Positions 16,995 to 26,087 of a DNA stretch of 64,000 bases are shown in pieces. The notes beneath the pieces are model-generated. The model did not search any database. It saw nothing but the letters and a program-made list of their open reading frames with translations, and had not been told where the DNA came from. The number at the start of each line of letters is the position of its first letter. Positions within the stretch are counted from its first letter, which is position 1. Location: positions 62,001 through 126,000 of the forward strand of contig NZ_JBBBNV010000013.1 in NCBI RefSeq assembly GCF_037137075.1. The letters run 5' to 3'. Source of the stretch: JBBBNV01 sp037137075 (GTDB taxonomy: Bacteria; Bacillota; Bacilli; Paenibacillales; NBRC-103111). The translations under genes and the position numbers were made by a program.

Positions 16995-19145
16995 TTACAT
17001 TTTTTCAGATCGTCTCCGGGTCCGAAACTCATTCGGGGGGACCTGATGCACCTTCTTAAACTGCCGGATAAAGGTATGAACCGTATCGTAGCCGCACTGC
17101 TCGGCAATCTGCATGATGGTCAAGCGTTCATTTTCCAGCAGCTTCACCGCCTTTTGAATCCGCAGCTTGCTAATGTACTCGACAAATCCGATGCCAATCT
17201 GATTTTTGATGACAACACTTAAATAGGAAGGACTCATCGATAATTTGCCGGCCAGTATATTCAGGGAAATTGGCTGATCATAATGCTTGTCAATGTAATC
17301 CATAATCAGAGCGGCCGTGGAGCTGGTTTCCTCCGGCTTCGACTGCATGACACCGATAATGATCGCGCAAACCTTCAGAACATACGCCTTCTTCTCCTCC
17401 AGAAATTCATAGCTGTATAACGAGATGAACACATCTTCCTCCGTATACTGGGCCAGATCGATCCGCTGTTCGATGACAAATTTCATAATCACGGACATGA
17501 TGTTGGCGAACAAAGCGTGAATCCAGTCCAGCGTAAACTGCCCGCTTGCGGTAAGCTCCCCCAGAATCGTCTCCAGACGAGCTTCAATCAGATCCAGCCG
17601 GCCCTCCTTCAAATAGTGAGCGATGTCCTCCAGGCCGGGGGAAAGCTGATGCTGCGGGGCGGACGCATTGGAAAAGGAAAGCTGCTCGTAATGGATGACC
17701 GCGTGCTTGCCGTAAATCGACTTGTAATCGACAGCCCGCATCGCATGGGAATAGCACAAATGCACCTGGGCCAGCTCCGTGCAGAGCTCGCTGACTCCGA
17801 CGCAGACCGTCAGCCCGGAGTTGTCCTTAATGTCGTCCTGAATATAGCGGATCGTCTCCGACAGCTTCCGCTGCGGCGCATCGCCCGGCTCGTCATAACA
17901 GATCAGCACCGTTACTTTCTCCGGCTGTGTCGTCATCATATAAGCATTAAACTGCAGCGCAAAGGTCCATTTAATCGAGTTAAATATAATTTTGTTCATA
18001 AAAAATCGTTCATTGCTCGTCTTGGTCAGCAGATAGTTATAGTAGTCATCGAGCTGAAAAACAATGACCTGGTAGCCGCTGCCGGTCAGATTCATCCCGT
18101 ATTCCGCCGCCTTCTCCTCCAAATCGGCCGGAACCTGCTTCCCGTTCAGCAAATCCGTCATAAGCCCTTTGCGGAAATCATCCAGATTCCGCTGGATTTT
18201 GACATCCTTCAGCTTGTCCTGTTCCCGGCGGATGTAGCGGAAATACCAGGTCAGCAATGCCGCCAGCGCCAGACACACAACAACAAGCACATATTTGTAG
18301 GTGCTTTTCTCCGCCTGCCCCTGCATCAGCTCACTCTCCGGCATAATCGTCAGCAGCTTCCAGCCGCCGGTATCCGACACGGACGAAAGGATCAGGAAGC
18401 CCTTGTAAAATAATGCCGACTGCTTCGCCCCCCAAATATAATCCGCATGCTGCTCATAAAATTGCCGGACGGTCTCATTGGTGCTCAGCAGCACCTGGTT
18501 ATCCGCGTCCAGCCAAATCAAGTAGGGGCTGCCTTCCATGATGGTCTTCGCCATATACGCTTCATGAATATTAATCGCGACGGTGCCCCAGCGGTTTTTG
18601 GCCGGAATGCCGGCCGACATGGAAATAATCCGGGCATTTCCCATCTCCTGCCCCAGCGGCAGCCAGTGCCATTGCTGCGGGGAATCCCCGGTTTTCTCCG
18701 CCTGCTCAAATACGCGCTTATGGCTGAACTGGGGCAAATCGGACAGCATAAACCTTGTGGACAGCACCATATTGTTCTGCTTGTTATGCAGATACAGCGA
18801 AGCGATTCCGGAATGACTGTTGATATAGTCGATAAATGTCGTTTGAATCTGGCTGAGGCGGTACATCTCCGAGGCAAGCTCACTCGGGTGATTCAGCCAT
18901 TCCAGCACATTTTTATTTAGCAAAATCTGCCTGTAAAGCGCTTGCAATTGATTGGTAAACAGAACAATGGAGGAATACGCCTTTTCGTGGTTTTTCTGAA
19001 AATAATACGTCCGTTCCATGCGGTATTGCGAGCGTACACTGCGATCATACATGAAGACCGTTGCTACCGAGGTAATCAAAAACAGCAGCGACAGCAGCAG
19101 GACCAAGCGATCCTTCAGATGATGTATAGCCCAATTCGGTTTCAA
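16995..19145 (-). CDS. Membrane-bound AraC-family regulator with extracellular sensor (YtdP-like)
   Basis: 716 residues. Helix at about 12-32, extracellular sensor domain of Cache type (about 35-270, with YFQKNHEKAYSSI and SVSDTGGWKLLTIMP), second helix at about 285-305, a cytoplasmic linker region, and a C-terminal AraC helix-turn-helix domain (about 610-710: QPISLNILAGKLSMSPSYLS, LTIMQIAEQCGYDTVHTFIR, HQVPPNEFR). It probably senses an oligosaccharide, perhaps through the binding protein, and activates the flanking transport genes. TTG start, with AAAGGGG upstream. It sits exactly between the binding-protein operon and the divergent permease operon. Confidence 0.9.
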   Translation of the reverse strand: MKPNWAIHHLKDRLVLLLSLLFLITSVATVFMYDRSVRSQYRMERTYYFQKNHEKAYSSIVLFTNQLQALYRQILLNKNVLEWLNHPSELASEMYRLSQIQTTFIDYINSHSGIASLYLHNKQNNMVLSTRFMLSDLPQFSHKRVFEQAEKTGDSPQQWHWLPLGQEMGNARIISMSAGIPAKNRWGTVAINIHEAYMAKTIMEGSPYLIWLDADNQVLLSTNETVRQFYEQHADYIWGAKQSALFYKGFLILSSVSDTGGWKLLTIMPESELMQGQAEKSTYKYVLVVVCLALAALLTWYFRYIRREQDKLKDVKIQRNLDDFRKGLMTDLLNGKQVPADLEEKAAEYGMNLTGSGYQVIVFQLDDYYNYLLTKTSNERFFMNKIIFNSIKWTFALQFNAYMMTTQPEKVTVLICYDEPGDAPQRKLSETIRYIQDDIKDNSGLTVCVGVSELCTELAQVHLCYSHAMRAVDYKSIYGKHAVIHYEQLSFSNASAPQHQLSPGLEDIAHYLKEGRLDLIEARLETILGELTASGQFTLDWIHALFANIMSVIMKFVIEQRIDLAQYTEEDVFISLYSYEFLEEKKAYVLKVCAIIIGVMQSKPEETSSTAALIMDYIDKHYDQPISLNILAGKLSMSPSYLSVVIKNQIGIGFVEYISKLRIQKAVKLLENERLTIMQIAEQCGYDTVHTFIRQFKKVHQVPPNEFRTRRRSEKM

Positions 19146-19183
19146 TTTTGCAGCCCCTTTTGTTTAAATCTGTCTCTAACTCC

Positions 19184-19192
19184 ATTATAACA
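19184..19192 (-). promoter_or_regulatory. Extended -10 promoter of the AraC regulator gene
   Basis: TGTTATAAT on the minus strand, about 40 bases before the TTG start codon; no good -35 at standard spacing. Confidence 0.5.
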
Positions 19193-19372
19193 CAGCATTG
19201 GGTTGCCTCTTGTCGAATCCTGTATAAAAATGAAGCTTCCCCGGTAGAGCATCCGCCAAAATCCGCGCCGCACAGGGCTGCCTGCAGCGCCGTAAAAACT
19301 GTTCATGCCGCGATCCAAAAAAATGTACATTCCCCAATAAAGTAAACATAGGCTGCGGCGTTCTCCTGCCCC

Positions 19373-19378
19373 TATAAT
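19373..19378 (+). promoter_or_regulatory. -10 element of the permease operon, weak -35
   Basis: TATAAT at 19373-19378. The expected -35 position (about 19350) holds no TTGACA-like hexamer, as is common for activator-dependent promoters, which fits the adjacent AraC regulator. Confidence 0.4.
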
Positions 19379-19495
19379 AAGGCCAAGCCTGGAAGGGAAT
19401 CGGCCTGAAGCCGGGACAACGGACTCATGCCCGTACCGGCCCCATGCAGCGGATCATTCGCCGCACTTCCGAAAGCCAAGGGGGAGAAGAAGATC

Positions 19496-20458
19496 ATGAA
19501 AGCGCCCATGTCTGTCCACACACAAGCTGCCGCGGCCAAAAAAGCGCATCCGCTGTCTGCATTCTGGCATGCACTGCGGAAGTACAAAGCCTTGTATCTG
19601 CTGATGCTGCCAGGGTTCATCTGGTACTTCATTTACAAATACTTGCCGATGTACGGACTCATTATCGCTTTCAAAAATTTCAACTTTGCCAAAGGCATTT
19701 GGGGCAGCCCCTGGGTCGGCCTGAAGCATTTCGAGTTTTTGTTCTCCTACCCGGATTTTTACCGGATTGTGATGAATACGCTGCTGATGAATGTGTACGA
19801 GCTGCTGTTTTCGTTTCCGGCTCCCATTATACTGGCCCTGCTGCTCAACGAAATAAAAAGCATGCTGTTCAAACGATCCATCCAAACGATCGTCTATTTT
19901 CCGCATTTTTTGTCCTGGGTCGTTTTCGGCGGTATCGTCCTTCAGCTGCTCTCCCCGAACGACGGCATCGTCAATCAGATCCGTATGGCCTTGGGCCTGG
20001 ACCCGATCCACTTCATGGTGATGTCAGACTACTTCCGTCCCATCGTCATTATCTCGCTTATCATCAAGGAAAGCGGCTGGGGAGCGATCATTTATTTGGC
20101 TGCACTGTCCAGCATCGACCCGGAGCAGTACGAGGCCGCGACTATCGACGGGGCGACACGCTGGCAGAAGCTGATCTATGTCACGCTGCCGGGCATCCGC
20201 AACACGATTATTTTGCTGCTTATTCTCAAAATCGGAACGATGCTCGACTACGGCTTCGAGCAAATTTATGTGATGTACAATCCTTCGGTGTATGATGTGG
20301 GCGATGTGCTGAGCACCTATATTTACCGGATCGGGCTGCAGGACGCCAGGTTCAGTCTCACTACAGCGATCGGCCTGTTCCAGTCCGTCATCGGCTTCGT
20401 GCTGATCTGGAGCGCGAACCGGCTGGCCCGCCGTTACAGCGATAACGCCCTATGGTAG
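19496..20458 (+). CDS. Sugar ABC transporter permease, LplB type
   Basis: 320 residues with six membrane helices (first at about 36-55). The inner-membrane-protein EAA loop is EQYEAATIDGATRWQKLIYV (about 213-232), which docks the ATPase. N-terminal GFIWYFIYKYLPMYGLIIAF is typical of LplB/YteP. ATG 19496 is chosen because GGGGGAGAAG precedes it; an earlier in-frame ATG at 19427 lacks a site. It pairs with the YtcP-type permease 27 bases downstream. Confidence 0.92.
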   Translation: MKAPMSVHTQAAAAKKAHPLSAFWHALRKYKALYLLMLPGFIWYFIYKYLPMYGLIIAFKNFNFAKGIWGSPWVGLKHFEFLFSYPDFYRIVMNTLLMNVYELLFSFPAPIILALLLNEIKSMLFKRSIQTIVYFPHFLSWVVFGGIVLQLLSPNDGIVNQIRMALGLDPIHFMVMSDYFRPIVIISLIIKESGWGAIIYLAALSSIDPEQYEAATIDGATRWQKLIYVTLPGIRNTIILLLILKIGTMLDYGFEQIYVMYNPSVYDVGDVLSTYIYRIGLQDARFSLTTAIGLFQSVIGFVLIWSANRLARRYSDNALW

Positions 20459-20485
20459 CCCACAGCAGAAAGGAGAGCGTAAACG

Positions 20486-21349
20486 ATGCTTAGAGCTTTT
20501 TCCCCCGGCAATGCAGTGATTGGCACAGTGCTTCTTTTGTTTGCGGTCATTACGTTTATGCCGTTCTATTATGTCATTCTGACCTCCGTCAGCGACCCGG
20601 ATCTAATCAAGGAAGGCGAGCTGCTGCTGTGGCCCAAGGGCTTCGATTTGACCGCCTACCAAATTATTCTCGACAACAACCGGTTCCTGACCGCCTTCGT
20701 CAATACCGTGCACCGGACACTTCTGGGGACCGCGCTGAATCTGGCGCTGCAGCTCAGCTTCGCCTACGTTCTGTCCAAGCGCTATCTGCCCGGGCAAAAG
20801 CTGTTCATGCTGTATATTATTATCACCATGCTGTTTAATGGCGGGATTATTCCCACGTATCTTATCGTCAAAGGCACCGGCTTAATCGATACGATTTGGG
20901 CGCTGGTAATCCCTTCGGCCATCAGCACCTGGAACGTAATTTTGCTGAAATCATTTTTCGAGAACGTGCCGTCCAGCATGGAGGAATCCGCCAAAATTGA
21001 CGGTGCGGGCGATTTGACGATTTTTTACCGGATTTATTTGCCCTTATCGACGGCCTCTATCGCCACCATCGGATTGTTCATTGCGGTGCATCACTGGAAT
21101 ACGTACATGGATGCCGTCGTTTATATTCATTCACCGAAGCTGCACGTGCTGCAGATTTTCCTGCGCGATATGGTGGTGCAGCTGGAGATGGCGGCGGTGC
21201 TCGGGGATATGGGCGTGCTGAATGAAACCTCCAGCTTGTCTGTTCGAACCGCTTCAATCTTCCTGGTCGCCCTGCCGGTCATTCTCGTCTATCCGTTCAT
21301 TCAAAAATACTTCGTCAAAGGCGTCATGCTCGGCGCCGTGAAGGGGTAA
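20486..21349 (+). CDS. Sugar ABC transporter permease, YtcP/LplC type
   Basis: 287 residues, six helices. N-terminal FMPFYYVILTSVSDPDLI and the EAA loop SMEESAKIDGAGDLTIFYRI (about 166-185) place it in the carbohydrate permease family partnered with LplB proteins. The start ATG has AAAGGAG. It is the last gene of the two-gene permease operon and is followed by a strong terminator. Confidence 0.92.
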   Translation: MLRAFSPGNAVIGTVLLLFAVITFMPFYYVILTSVSDPDLIKEGELLLWPKGFDLTAYQIILDNNRFLTAFVNTVHRTLLGTALNLALQLSFAYVLSKRYLPGQKLFMLYIIITMLFNGGIIPTYLIVKGTGLIDTIWALVIPSAISTWNVILLKSFFENVPSSMEESAKIDGAGDLTIFYRIYLPLSTASIATIGLFIAVHHWNTYMDAVVYIHSPKLHVLQIFLRDMVVQLEMAAVLGDMGVLNETSSLSVRTASIFLVALPVILVYPFIQKYFVKGVMLGAVKG

Positions 21350-21356
21350 CCTAAAC

Positions 21357-21394
21357 AGCCTGCAATTCCCGATCACGGACGGGAGCCGCAGGCT
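21357..21394 (+). terminator. Intrinsic terminator of the permease operon
   Basis: AGCCTGC (21357-21363) pairs with GCAGGCT (21388-21394), with an inner TTCCCG/CGGGAG helix, followed by TGATTTTCTTTTT; eight bases after the stop. Confidence 0.75.
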
Positions 21395-21550
21395 TGATTT
21401 TCTTTTTCGGCAAAGCATGGAACCTGGCTGGCGGCAGGACAGGTGCTGCGAGTCGCGAGAGCCTCCCGGCTCCCTGACTCCCGGCCCGTATTGTACGGTC
21501 GTATGACGGCGGAAAACAGCTGCACTTGTCACGCACTTGTACTCTGTATA

Positions 21551-21579
21551 TTGCTGTTAACTCCATAATCGGTTATAAT
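21551..21579 (+). promoter_or_regulatory. SigA-type promoter of the SET-domain gene
   Basis: TTGCTG (21551-21556), a 17-base spacer and a perfect TATAAT (21574-21579), 49 bases before the start codon. Confidence 0.6.
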
Positions 21580-21628
21580 AACTCGATCAAGGTGCTTTAT
21601 TAGACTAAAGAACGCGCAGGTGACAAGC

Positions 21629-22036
21629 ATGATCGAGATCAAAACTTCCGAAATTAGCAAAGGGGAGTTCAATCGGGGAGTATTTGCAACACGGGATATT
21701 TCAAAAGGCGAGCTCATCCATGAAGCTCCCGTTATCCCGTATCCGAATGAAGAGCATCCATTTATTGAACAGACGCTTCTGTCGGACTATGTATTTGAGT
21801 ATGGCGTGAACCACACGGCCATCCTGCTGGGCTATGGCAGCCTGTTTAACCATTCCTATCAGCCTAATGCAACCTACGACATCAGCTTCGACAAGCACAC
21901 GGTCGACTTCTATGCGTATACCGACATTAAAGCCGGCGACGAGATTTTTATTAACTATAACGGGGACGTCGACTGTGAGGACCCGCTGTGGTTTCTTGAA
22001 GATGAACAGGATGAGAAAAAACCAGACAACCGCTAG
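21629..22036 (+). CDS. Stand-alone SET-domain protein (putative protein lysine methyltransferase)
   Basis: 135 residues making a single SET fold. Visible motifs are GRGVFATRDI-like RGVFATRDISKGE at the start, the pseudoknot piece LFNHSYQPNATY (the NHS/NHD motif that binds AdoMet), and DEIFINYNGD with the active-site Tyr. The family transfers methyl from S-adenosylmethionine to Lys side chains; bacterial substrates are mostly unknown. ATG 21629 has AGGTG nine bases upstream; an in-frame GTG at 21620 is an alternative. It is monocistronic between its own promoter and a terminator that overlaps its 3' end. Confidence 0.88.
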   Translation: MIEIKTSEISKGEFNRGVFATRDISKGELIHEAPVIPYPNEEHPFIEQTLLSDYVFEYGVNHTAILLGYGSLFNHSYQPNATYDISFDKHTVDFYAYTDIKAGDEIFINYNGDVDCEDPLWFLEDEQDEKKPDNR

Positions 22037-22065
22037 ATAGGGAGACTAACGGAGGGTCTGGTTTT
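22017..22065 (+). terminator. Terminator overlapping the 3' end of the SET gene
   Basis: AAAACCAGAC (22017-22026, inside the coding sequence) pairs with GTCTGGTTTT (22056-22065), followed by GTTTTTG. The long loop contains the stop codon. Confidence 0.6.
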
Positions 22066-22355
22066 GTTTTTGCAGCAATCGGCCAGAAGCGGCTGGAAGC
22101 ATCCTTTGCGGATTGGAATACAATAACAGGATGTTACATTGATGCGTGCAGTCTGCTTCGAAATCAGTTGAAAATCAGCCTGAACCCGGAGCATACCCGG
22201 ATTCCGGCGGCAGCAACAAAAGACGCCTTCCGCTGCTGGCTGCCGCTTCTTTCGGGTACATGTCCTCATTTGATGGTGCCGCAGGCTTTCAAATACCACC
22301 GTTCGGGGCATACTGGTGAGTGGAGTCAACCTGGAAAAGAAAGGGGAGCCATCGT
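22066..22355. other. Intergenic stretch, no gene recognised
   Basis: About 290 bases between the SET-gene terminator and the cation transporter. Nothing recognisable was seen. Confidence 0.4.
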
Positions 22356-23285
22356 GTGGTACAGCACAAGTCACCAACCCTCCTTGCCATCTGGATTAGC
22401 CTCATCAGCAACTTGATCCTGACCGCCGCCAAAATCGGAATTGGTCTTGTTTTCCATAGCCAGGTGCTGCTCGCAGACGGAATTCATAACGCCGGGGATG
22501 TCATCGCCAGCTTCGCCGCATTGAGCTCTTCGATGGTATCCAAGAAGCCGGCGGATGAGGATCATCCGTACGGTCACGGCAAAGCGGAGGTCGTGGCTTC
22601 CGGCATTGTGGCCGTGATTTTGGCGCTGGCGGCGCTGCTCATGGTGTACAAGTCGATTGAAGCGCTGTTTATGCCCGCTGTTGAAGCCAGCTTCATCGCA
22701 CTGGCCGCCGCTCTCCTCTCGCTCCTCTGGAAGCAGGGCCTGTATGTGTACTGTATCCGCCTCGGCAAGCAGCATAAAAGCAAAAGCCTCATCGCCACCG
22801 CCTATGATCATCTGGCCGATGTATATGCTTCCATTGCCGCAGTCATCGGCATCGGCGCCGCCTTGCTTGGCGACCGGTTCGACCTGCCGTTCGCCGCCTA
22901 CGGCGATCCAGCGGCAGGAATTATCGTTTCGTACTTTGTGATGAAGCTCGCCTACCAGATGGGACGGGAAGCAGTCGGCATCCTTATGGAGAAAAATGCT
23001 TCTCCCGAAATGATCGCACGGCTGGAGCATATTGTACGCGCGCATCCCGACGTGAAGCGCATCGACCGCATCCGGGCCCGTGAGCTCGGTCATTATCTCA
23101 TGGTCGATGTGCGGGTAAGCCTCCCGCATCAGTTGACCATTCAGGAGGGCCACGATGCCAGCCGCCAAATCAAAACCGCCATTCAGCAGGAGGTCGAGGA
23201 CGTAGCAGAGGTGCTCGTTCATTTAAATCCTTGGCATGCCGAGGATACGCAACCGCAAAGCCGCACAGAACCGGGGAACAGCTGA
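22356..23285 (+). CDS. Cation diffusion facilitator family metal transporter
   Basis: 309 residues, six membrane helices (first at about 10-30). Metal-site motifs are LADGIHNAGDV (about 40-50, HxxxD) and DEDHPYGHGKAE on the following loop, plus AYDHLADVYAS (second HxxxD) in helix 5. The C-terminal cytoplasmic ferredoxin-like domain contains VRVSLPHQLTIQEGHD. It exports divalent metals (Zn, Mn, Fe or Co) in exchange for protons; with Asp-His in both sites the Mn/Zn group is possible. GTG 22356 is chosen because GGGGAG lies seven bases before it. Confidence 0.92.
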   Translation: MVQHKSPTLLAIWISLISNLILTAAKIGIGLVFHSQVLLADGIHNAGDVIASFAALSSSMVSKKPADEDHPYGHGKAEVVASGIVAVILALAALLMVYKSIEALFMPAVEASFIALAAALLSLLWKQGLYVYCIRLGKQHKSKSLIATAYDHLADVYASIAAVIGIGAALLGDRFDLPFAAYGDPAAGIIVSYFVMKLAYQMGREAVGILMEKNASPEMIARLEHIVRAHPDVKRIDRIRARELGHYLMVDVRVSLPHQLTIQEGHDASRQIKTAIQQEVEDVAEVLVHLNPWHAEDTQPQSRTEPGNS

Positions 23286-23308
23286 CGGAAATTCGAAACG
23301 GCTCCAAA

Positions 23309-23351
23309 AAAAGGACCTCATCCCACCTGGAAGTGGTGTAGAGGTCCTTTT
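23309..23351 (+). terminator. Intrinsic terminator of the cation transporter gene
   Basis: AAAAGGACCTC (23309-23319) pairs with GAGGTCCTTTT (23341-23351); an inner CCCACC/GGTG pair strengthens it. Confidence 0.75.
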
Positions 23352-23524
23352 GCTTGCGGATTTGAGTTTTAAAACATACAGCTTCATGTGTAAGGCACTT
23401 CTGTGTAGCGTAATCACCTTAAACAAAAGCTTCCCCCGTGTTCACCTTCCTGCTCTGCAGGCGTACGCCCGCCTGGAGATAACACGGCGCAGACGCGCCC
23501 GGCATCCCTCGCCTTGAAGCACAG

Positions 23525-24133
23525 CTAGCTGCCCGGCTTCAAGGAACGGTATGGCAGCCGCCATCCGAAGTAAATCGAGCACATCCTTAGCGCCACAATG
23601 ATCATAACGAGCACCGACATGCTCATGGCATCCTTCGGCCAGCCGTAGTGCACGATAACAGCAGCCAGCATCGCCCAGACCGCATAGATCTCCCGGCGCA
23701 GCACAAGCGGCTTGCGCCCGGCCAGCACATCACGGATAATGCCCCCGCCGATTCCTGTCATAACTGCCGCTACTATCACCGCGCTAATCGGACGCCCCAT
23801 CTCGGAGGCATACAGCGCTCCTTGAATGGCGAACGCCGCCAAACCGATGGCGTCAAAAAACACCTCGCACGACTTCCAGCGGCTTATCCACTTATGCGGC
23901 AGCAGGAACAGAAACAAAATCCACACCAGCGCCACCTTGAAATACGTCCCCTGCTCCCATAAGGTCACAACAGGAATTCCAATCAGCAAATTACGTACCA
24001 CTCCACCGCCAAACGCCGTTACAAAGCCGAGGACAAGCACCCCCAGCAAATCATACTCCTCCTCCATCGCCACAATCGCGCCGCTCGCCGCAAACGCAAT
24101 CGTGCCGATAAAGCTCAAGACCTCCCACTGCAT
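23525..24133 (-). CDS. TRIC-family (UPF0126) cation channel homologue
   Basis: 202 residues with about seven membrane helices and the internal repeat typical of this family: GFVTAFGGGVVRNLLIG (about 36-52) in the first half and AVMTGIGGGIIRDVLAG (about 122-138) in the second. Homologous proteins form trimeric monovalent cation channels; earlier they were annotated YvgT/UPF0126. The ATG has only a weak site (GGGTGAG). It is convergent with the cation transporter. Confidence 0.9.
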   Translation of the reverse strand: MQWEVLSFIGTIAFAASGAIVAMEEEYDLLGVLVLGFVTAFGGGVVRNLLIGIPVVTLWEQGTYFKVALVWILFLFLLPHKWISRWKSCEVFFDAIGLAAFAIQGALYASEMGRPISAVIVAAVMTGIGGGIIRDVLAGRKPLVLRREIYAVWAMLAAVIVHYGWPKDAMSMSVLVMIIVALRMCSIYFGWRLPYRSLKPGS

Positions 24134-24326
24134 TCGTGTCGCTCACCCTTCTGCCAGATTTCTCAAGCGAATATATCACGAAACCCGCTCAGCGGCAATA
24201 ACCGTTTTCATGCCTGTTTAACATGGCTCCGGCGCCTGCCCGGGTTCCTGGAAATAGAAGGCGCTTATGCATACTTTTCCATTCGCTTCGGCATCTTACT
24301 CCTATCCGGGTACTGCGGCCACCATA

Positions 24327-24352
24327 AAAAGCCCGTTCTGCAAAAACGGGAT
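24327..24352 (-). terminator. Possible minus-strand terminator upstream of the DM13 gene
   Basis: CCCGTT and AACGGG pair around TTTGCAG on the minus strand and are followed by CTTTTTATGG. No minus-strand gene clearly ends here, so its role is uncertain. Confidence 0.35.
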
Positions 24353-24368
24353 GAACCAAAGGAGGATC

Positions 24369-24909
24369 ATGATGAAACGCTGGAGGATGCTATGGTACAC
24401 CGCCGCTCCTGCTGCTGATCGGGGTATGGCTAACCGCCCCGCTTGCCAGGCACGCACGCGATCCGCTGCTGCCGGAGGACCCAAGAAACATTAAAGTTCG
24501 CCAGCCCTCGCCCGAAGCATCAGGCCTGCTCAAGTCCCGCCGTCTGGACGATGAGCACCGGATGATGGAGATAACAGTAAATCGTCTGCTGTATACAGCT
24601 TCTTTCATGGACGGCGACCGGCACCACCGGACCAGCGGAACCGCGCGCACCTTAGCCTCTAACGGTATCCGTTACCTCCGCTTCGAGCATTTCGCCACAA
24701 CCCGCGGTCCGGCACTGTATGTATATTTAACTAAGCCCGGAGCCGGGCCGGACTCCGGCATTGCTTTGGGGAGATTGAAGGGGATACAGGGCGATCAAAA
24801 TTATAAGCTGCCCGCAGGCTTGGACTTAAACGTAAACCGGGAAATCGTTATTTTTTGCAAAACGTTTCATATCGTCTATGGGCGCGCCCTGTTACAGCCG
24901 GAACCATAG
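24369..24909 (+). pseudogene. DM13-domain protein with a one-base frameshift in the membrane anchor
   Basis: A strong site (AAAGGAGG) precedes ATG ATG AAA at 24369. The first ~11 codons (MMKRWRMLWYT) are in one frame; from about 24400 the coding frame is shifted by +1 and reads PPLLLLIGVWLTAPLARHARD, LLPEDPRNIKVRQPSPEASG and then the DM13 domain (GTARTLASNGIRYLRFEHF, GPALYVYLTKPG, GIALGRLKGIQGDQNYKLPA, VIFCKTFHIVYGRALL) to a TAG. Restoring one base near 24397-24403 gives a ~180-residue membrane-anchored protein. DM13 is a predicted redox or ligand-binding extracellular domain. Either a recent frameshift or a sequence error. Confidence 0.8.
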
Positions 24910-25244
24910 GCTCCCGTTCAGCAACAGGGCTGAAGCTTACCCGGCGGAGTGACACCAATCAGCGCTCACACCGCGCCTGCGCCGGAAGCGTGGAGCACAT
25001 GGCCCACTTGGTCAGGGACGTCCTGCGCCCGCAGATGTCACACCGCGCACAGCTCCCGGCACACGGTGCTTCGCTGCAGGACGGCGGCCGGTGGAACTCG
25101 CCGTCCATTTGCTAACGTGAACACGGTTTACCCTGTTTCTTGCCGAGCGTCACTCCCGGACGACAGCCATCACCGCTTCCATTGATCATGCTATCGGTGA
25201 AAAGGCGCTTAAAGCAAGCATGTCCTCCGCCTGGATATAACGGC
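24910..25244. other. Intergenic stretch between convergent genes, no gene recognised
   Basis: 335 bases between the DM13 gene and the glycosyltransferase stop. No hairpin with a T-run and no credible gene was recognised. Confidence 0.4.
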
Positions 25245-26087
25245 TTACGCGTCGTTCTGTGCATAACGGCTTACGATCGGCTGACCGTCCCACAGCACAC
25301 GCGTCTCCGCCTGACGGGACTGTACGTACGGCTCCTCCAGCAGGACAAAAAAATTGGCGGTCGGCAGCTCTCCGAGACCGTGCTTGGCGCACAGCTTGTC
25401 CAGGTGCGGCCGCATCCACGAATGCTGCTGCGATTCGTTCGCACCGGCCTGGGGCGCTGCATCGCCCATCACAAACGCATATAGCGCGCTCGCCGCCGCC
25501 ACCCGCTTCACCCGGTAACGGTCCGCCACGCGCAGAATCCAGTCCCAATCCCAATAAGCATACATTTCCGTGTCCAGCAGACCCATCTCATCGTGTATCG
25601 ATTTGCGGTACAGGCATCCGGTGGAAATGAACGTATTGAATTTCACCATGAGCTCCATATCGAAGCGGTAAGCGAAGATTTTGCGCGCGGTCGGCACCCG
25701 CGTCCGTCCTTCTACCCGGTAATCGAAAATTTCCGCATCCGAATATACAAAATCGCACGCCTGCAGCTCCGCCGCCATCCGCTCCATATGATCGGGCAAA
25801 ATCATATCGTCATCATCCAAAAACATGATGTACTCCCCGGAAGCGTGCGTGATCCCGCGGTTGCGGGCATGGACATGCTTCCTATTCCGCTCTTGATTCA
25901 GCACCGTAATGGTTAAGTCGCCATATAATTCACGCACGAAATCAACGGATTGTCCGGCATCATTCACCACAATGGCCTCGAAATTCCGGTACGTTTGCCG
26001 CGCCAGCGATTCCAGCGCCTCGCACAACGCCGCTGGGCGGTTATAGGTCGGGATAATAACGGATATTTTCCCTGTGCTATCCTTCAA
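25245..26087 (-). CDS. Family 2 glycosyltransferase
   Basis: 280 residues. GT-A fold motifs: nucleotide-binding start VIIPTYNRPAALCEALESLA (about 10-29), VVNDAGQS, ARNRGITHASGEYIMFLDDDD (DDDD at about 92-95, metal and sugar-nucleotide binding), and the acceptor-side WDWDWILRVADRY (about 170-182). It transfers a sugar from a nucleotide donor to an unknown acceptor. TTG start preceded by GGGGAGGGG. No signal peptide or helix. Monocistronic; acceptor cannot be inferred from neighbours. Confidence 0.9.
   Translation of the reverse strand: MKDSTGKISVIIPTYNRPAALCEALESLARQTYRNFEAIVVNDAGQSVDFVRELYGDLTITVLNQERNRKHVHARNRGITHASGEYIMFLDDDDMILPDHMERMAAELQACDFVYSDAEIFDYRVEGRTRVPTARKIFAYRFDMELMVKFNTFISTGCLYRKSIHDEMGLLDTEMYAYWDWDWILRVADRYRVKRVAAASALYAFVMGDAAPQAGANESQQHSWMRPHLDKLCAKHGLGELPTANFFVLLEEPYVQSRQAETRVLWDGQPIVSRYAQNDA

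Larger units (their letters stand above)
19146..19495. other. Divergent promoter region, regulator versus permeases
   Basis: 350 bases between the AraC gene (minus) and the permease gene (plus). It contains an extended -10 on the minus strand and a TATAAT with a poor -35 on the plus strand; no gene recognised. Confidence 0.55.

Noticed and set aside
22371..23222. Minus-strand 283-codon frame inside the CDF transporter
   Set aside because: Shadow of a CDF gene with full metal-site motifs on the plus strand.
24267..24494. Separate 75-codon gene before the DM13 domain
   Set aside because: Explained as the frameshifted first codons of the DM13 gene; sequence after codon 11 is not protein-like in that frame.
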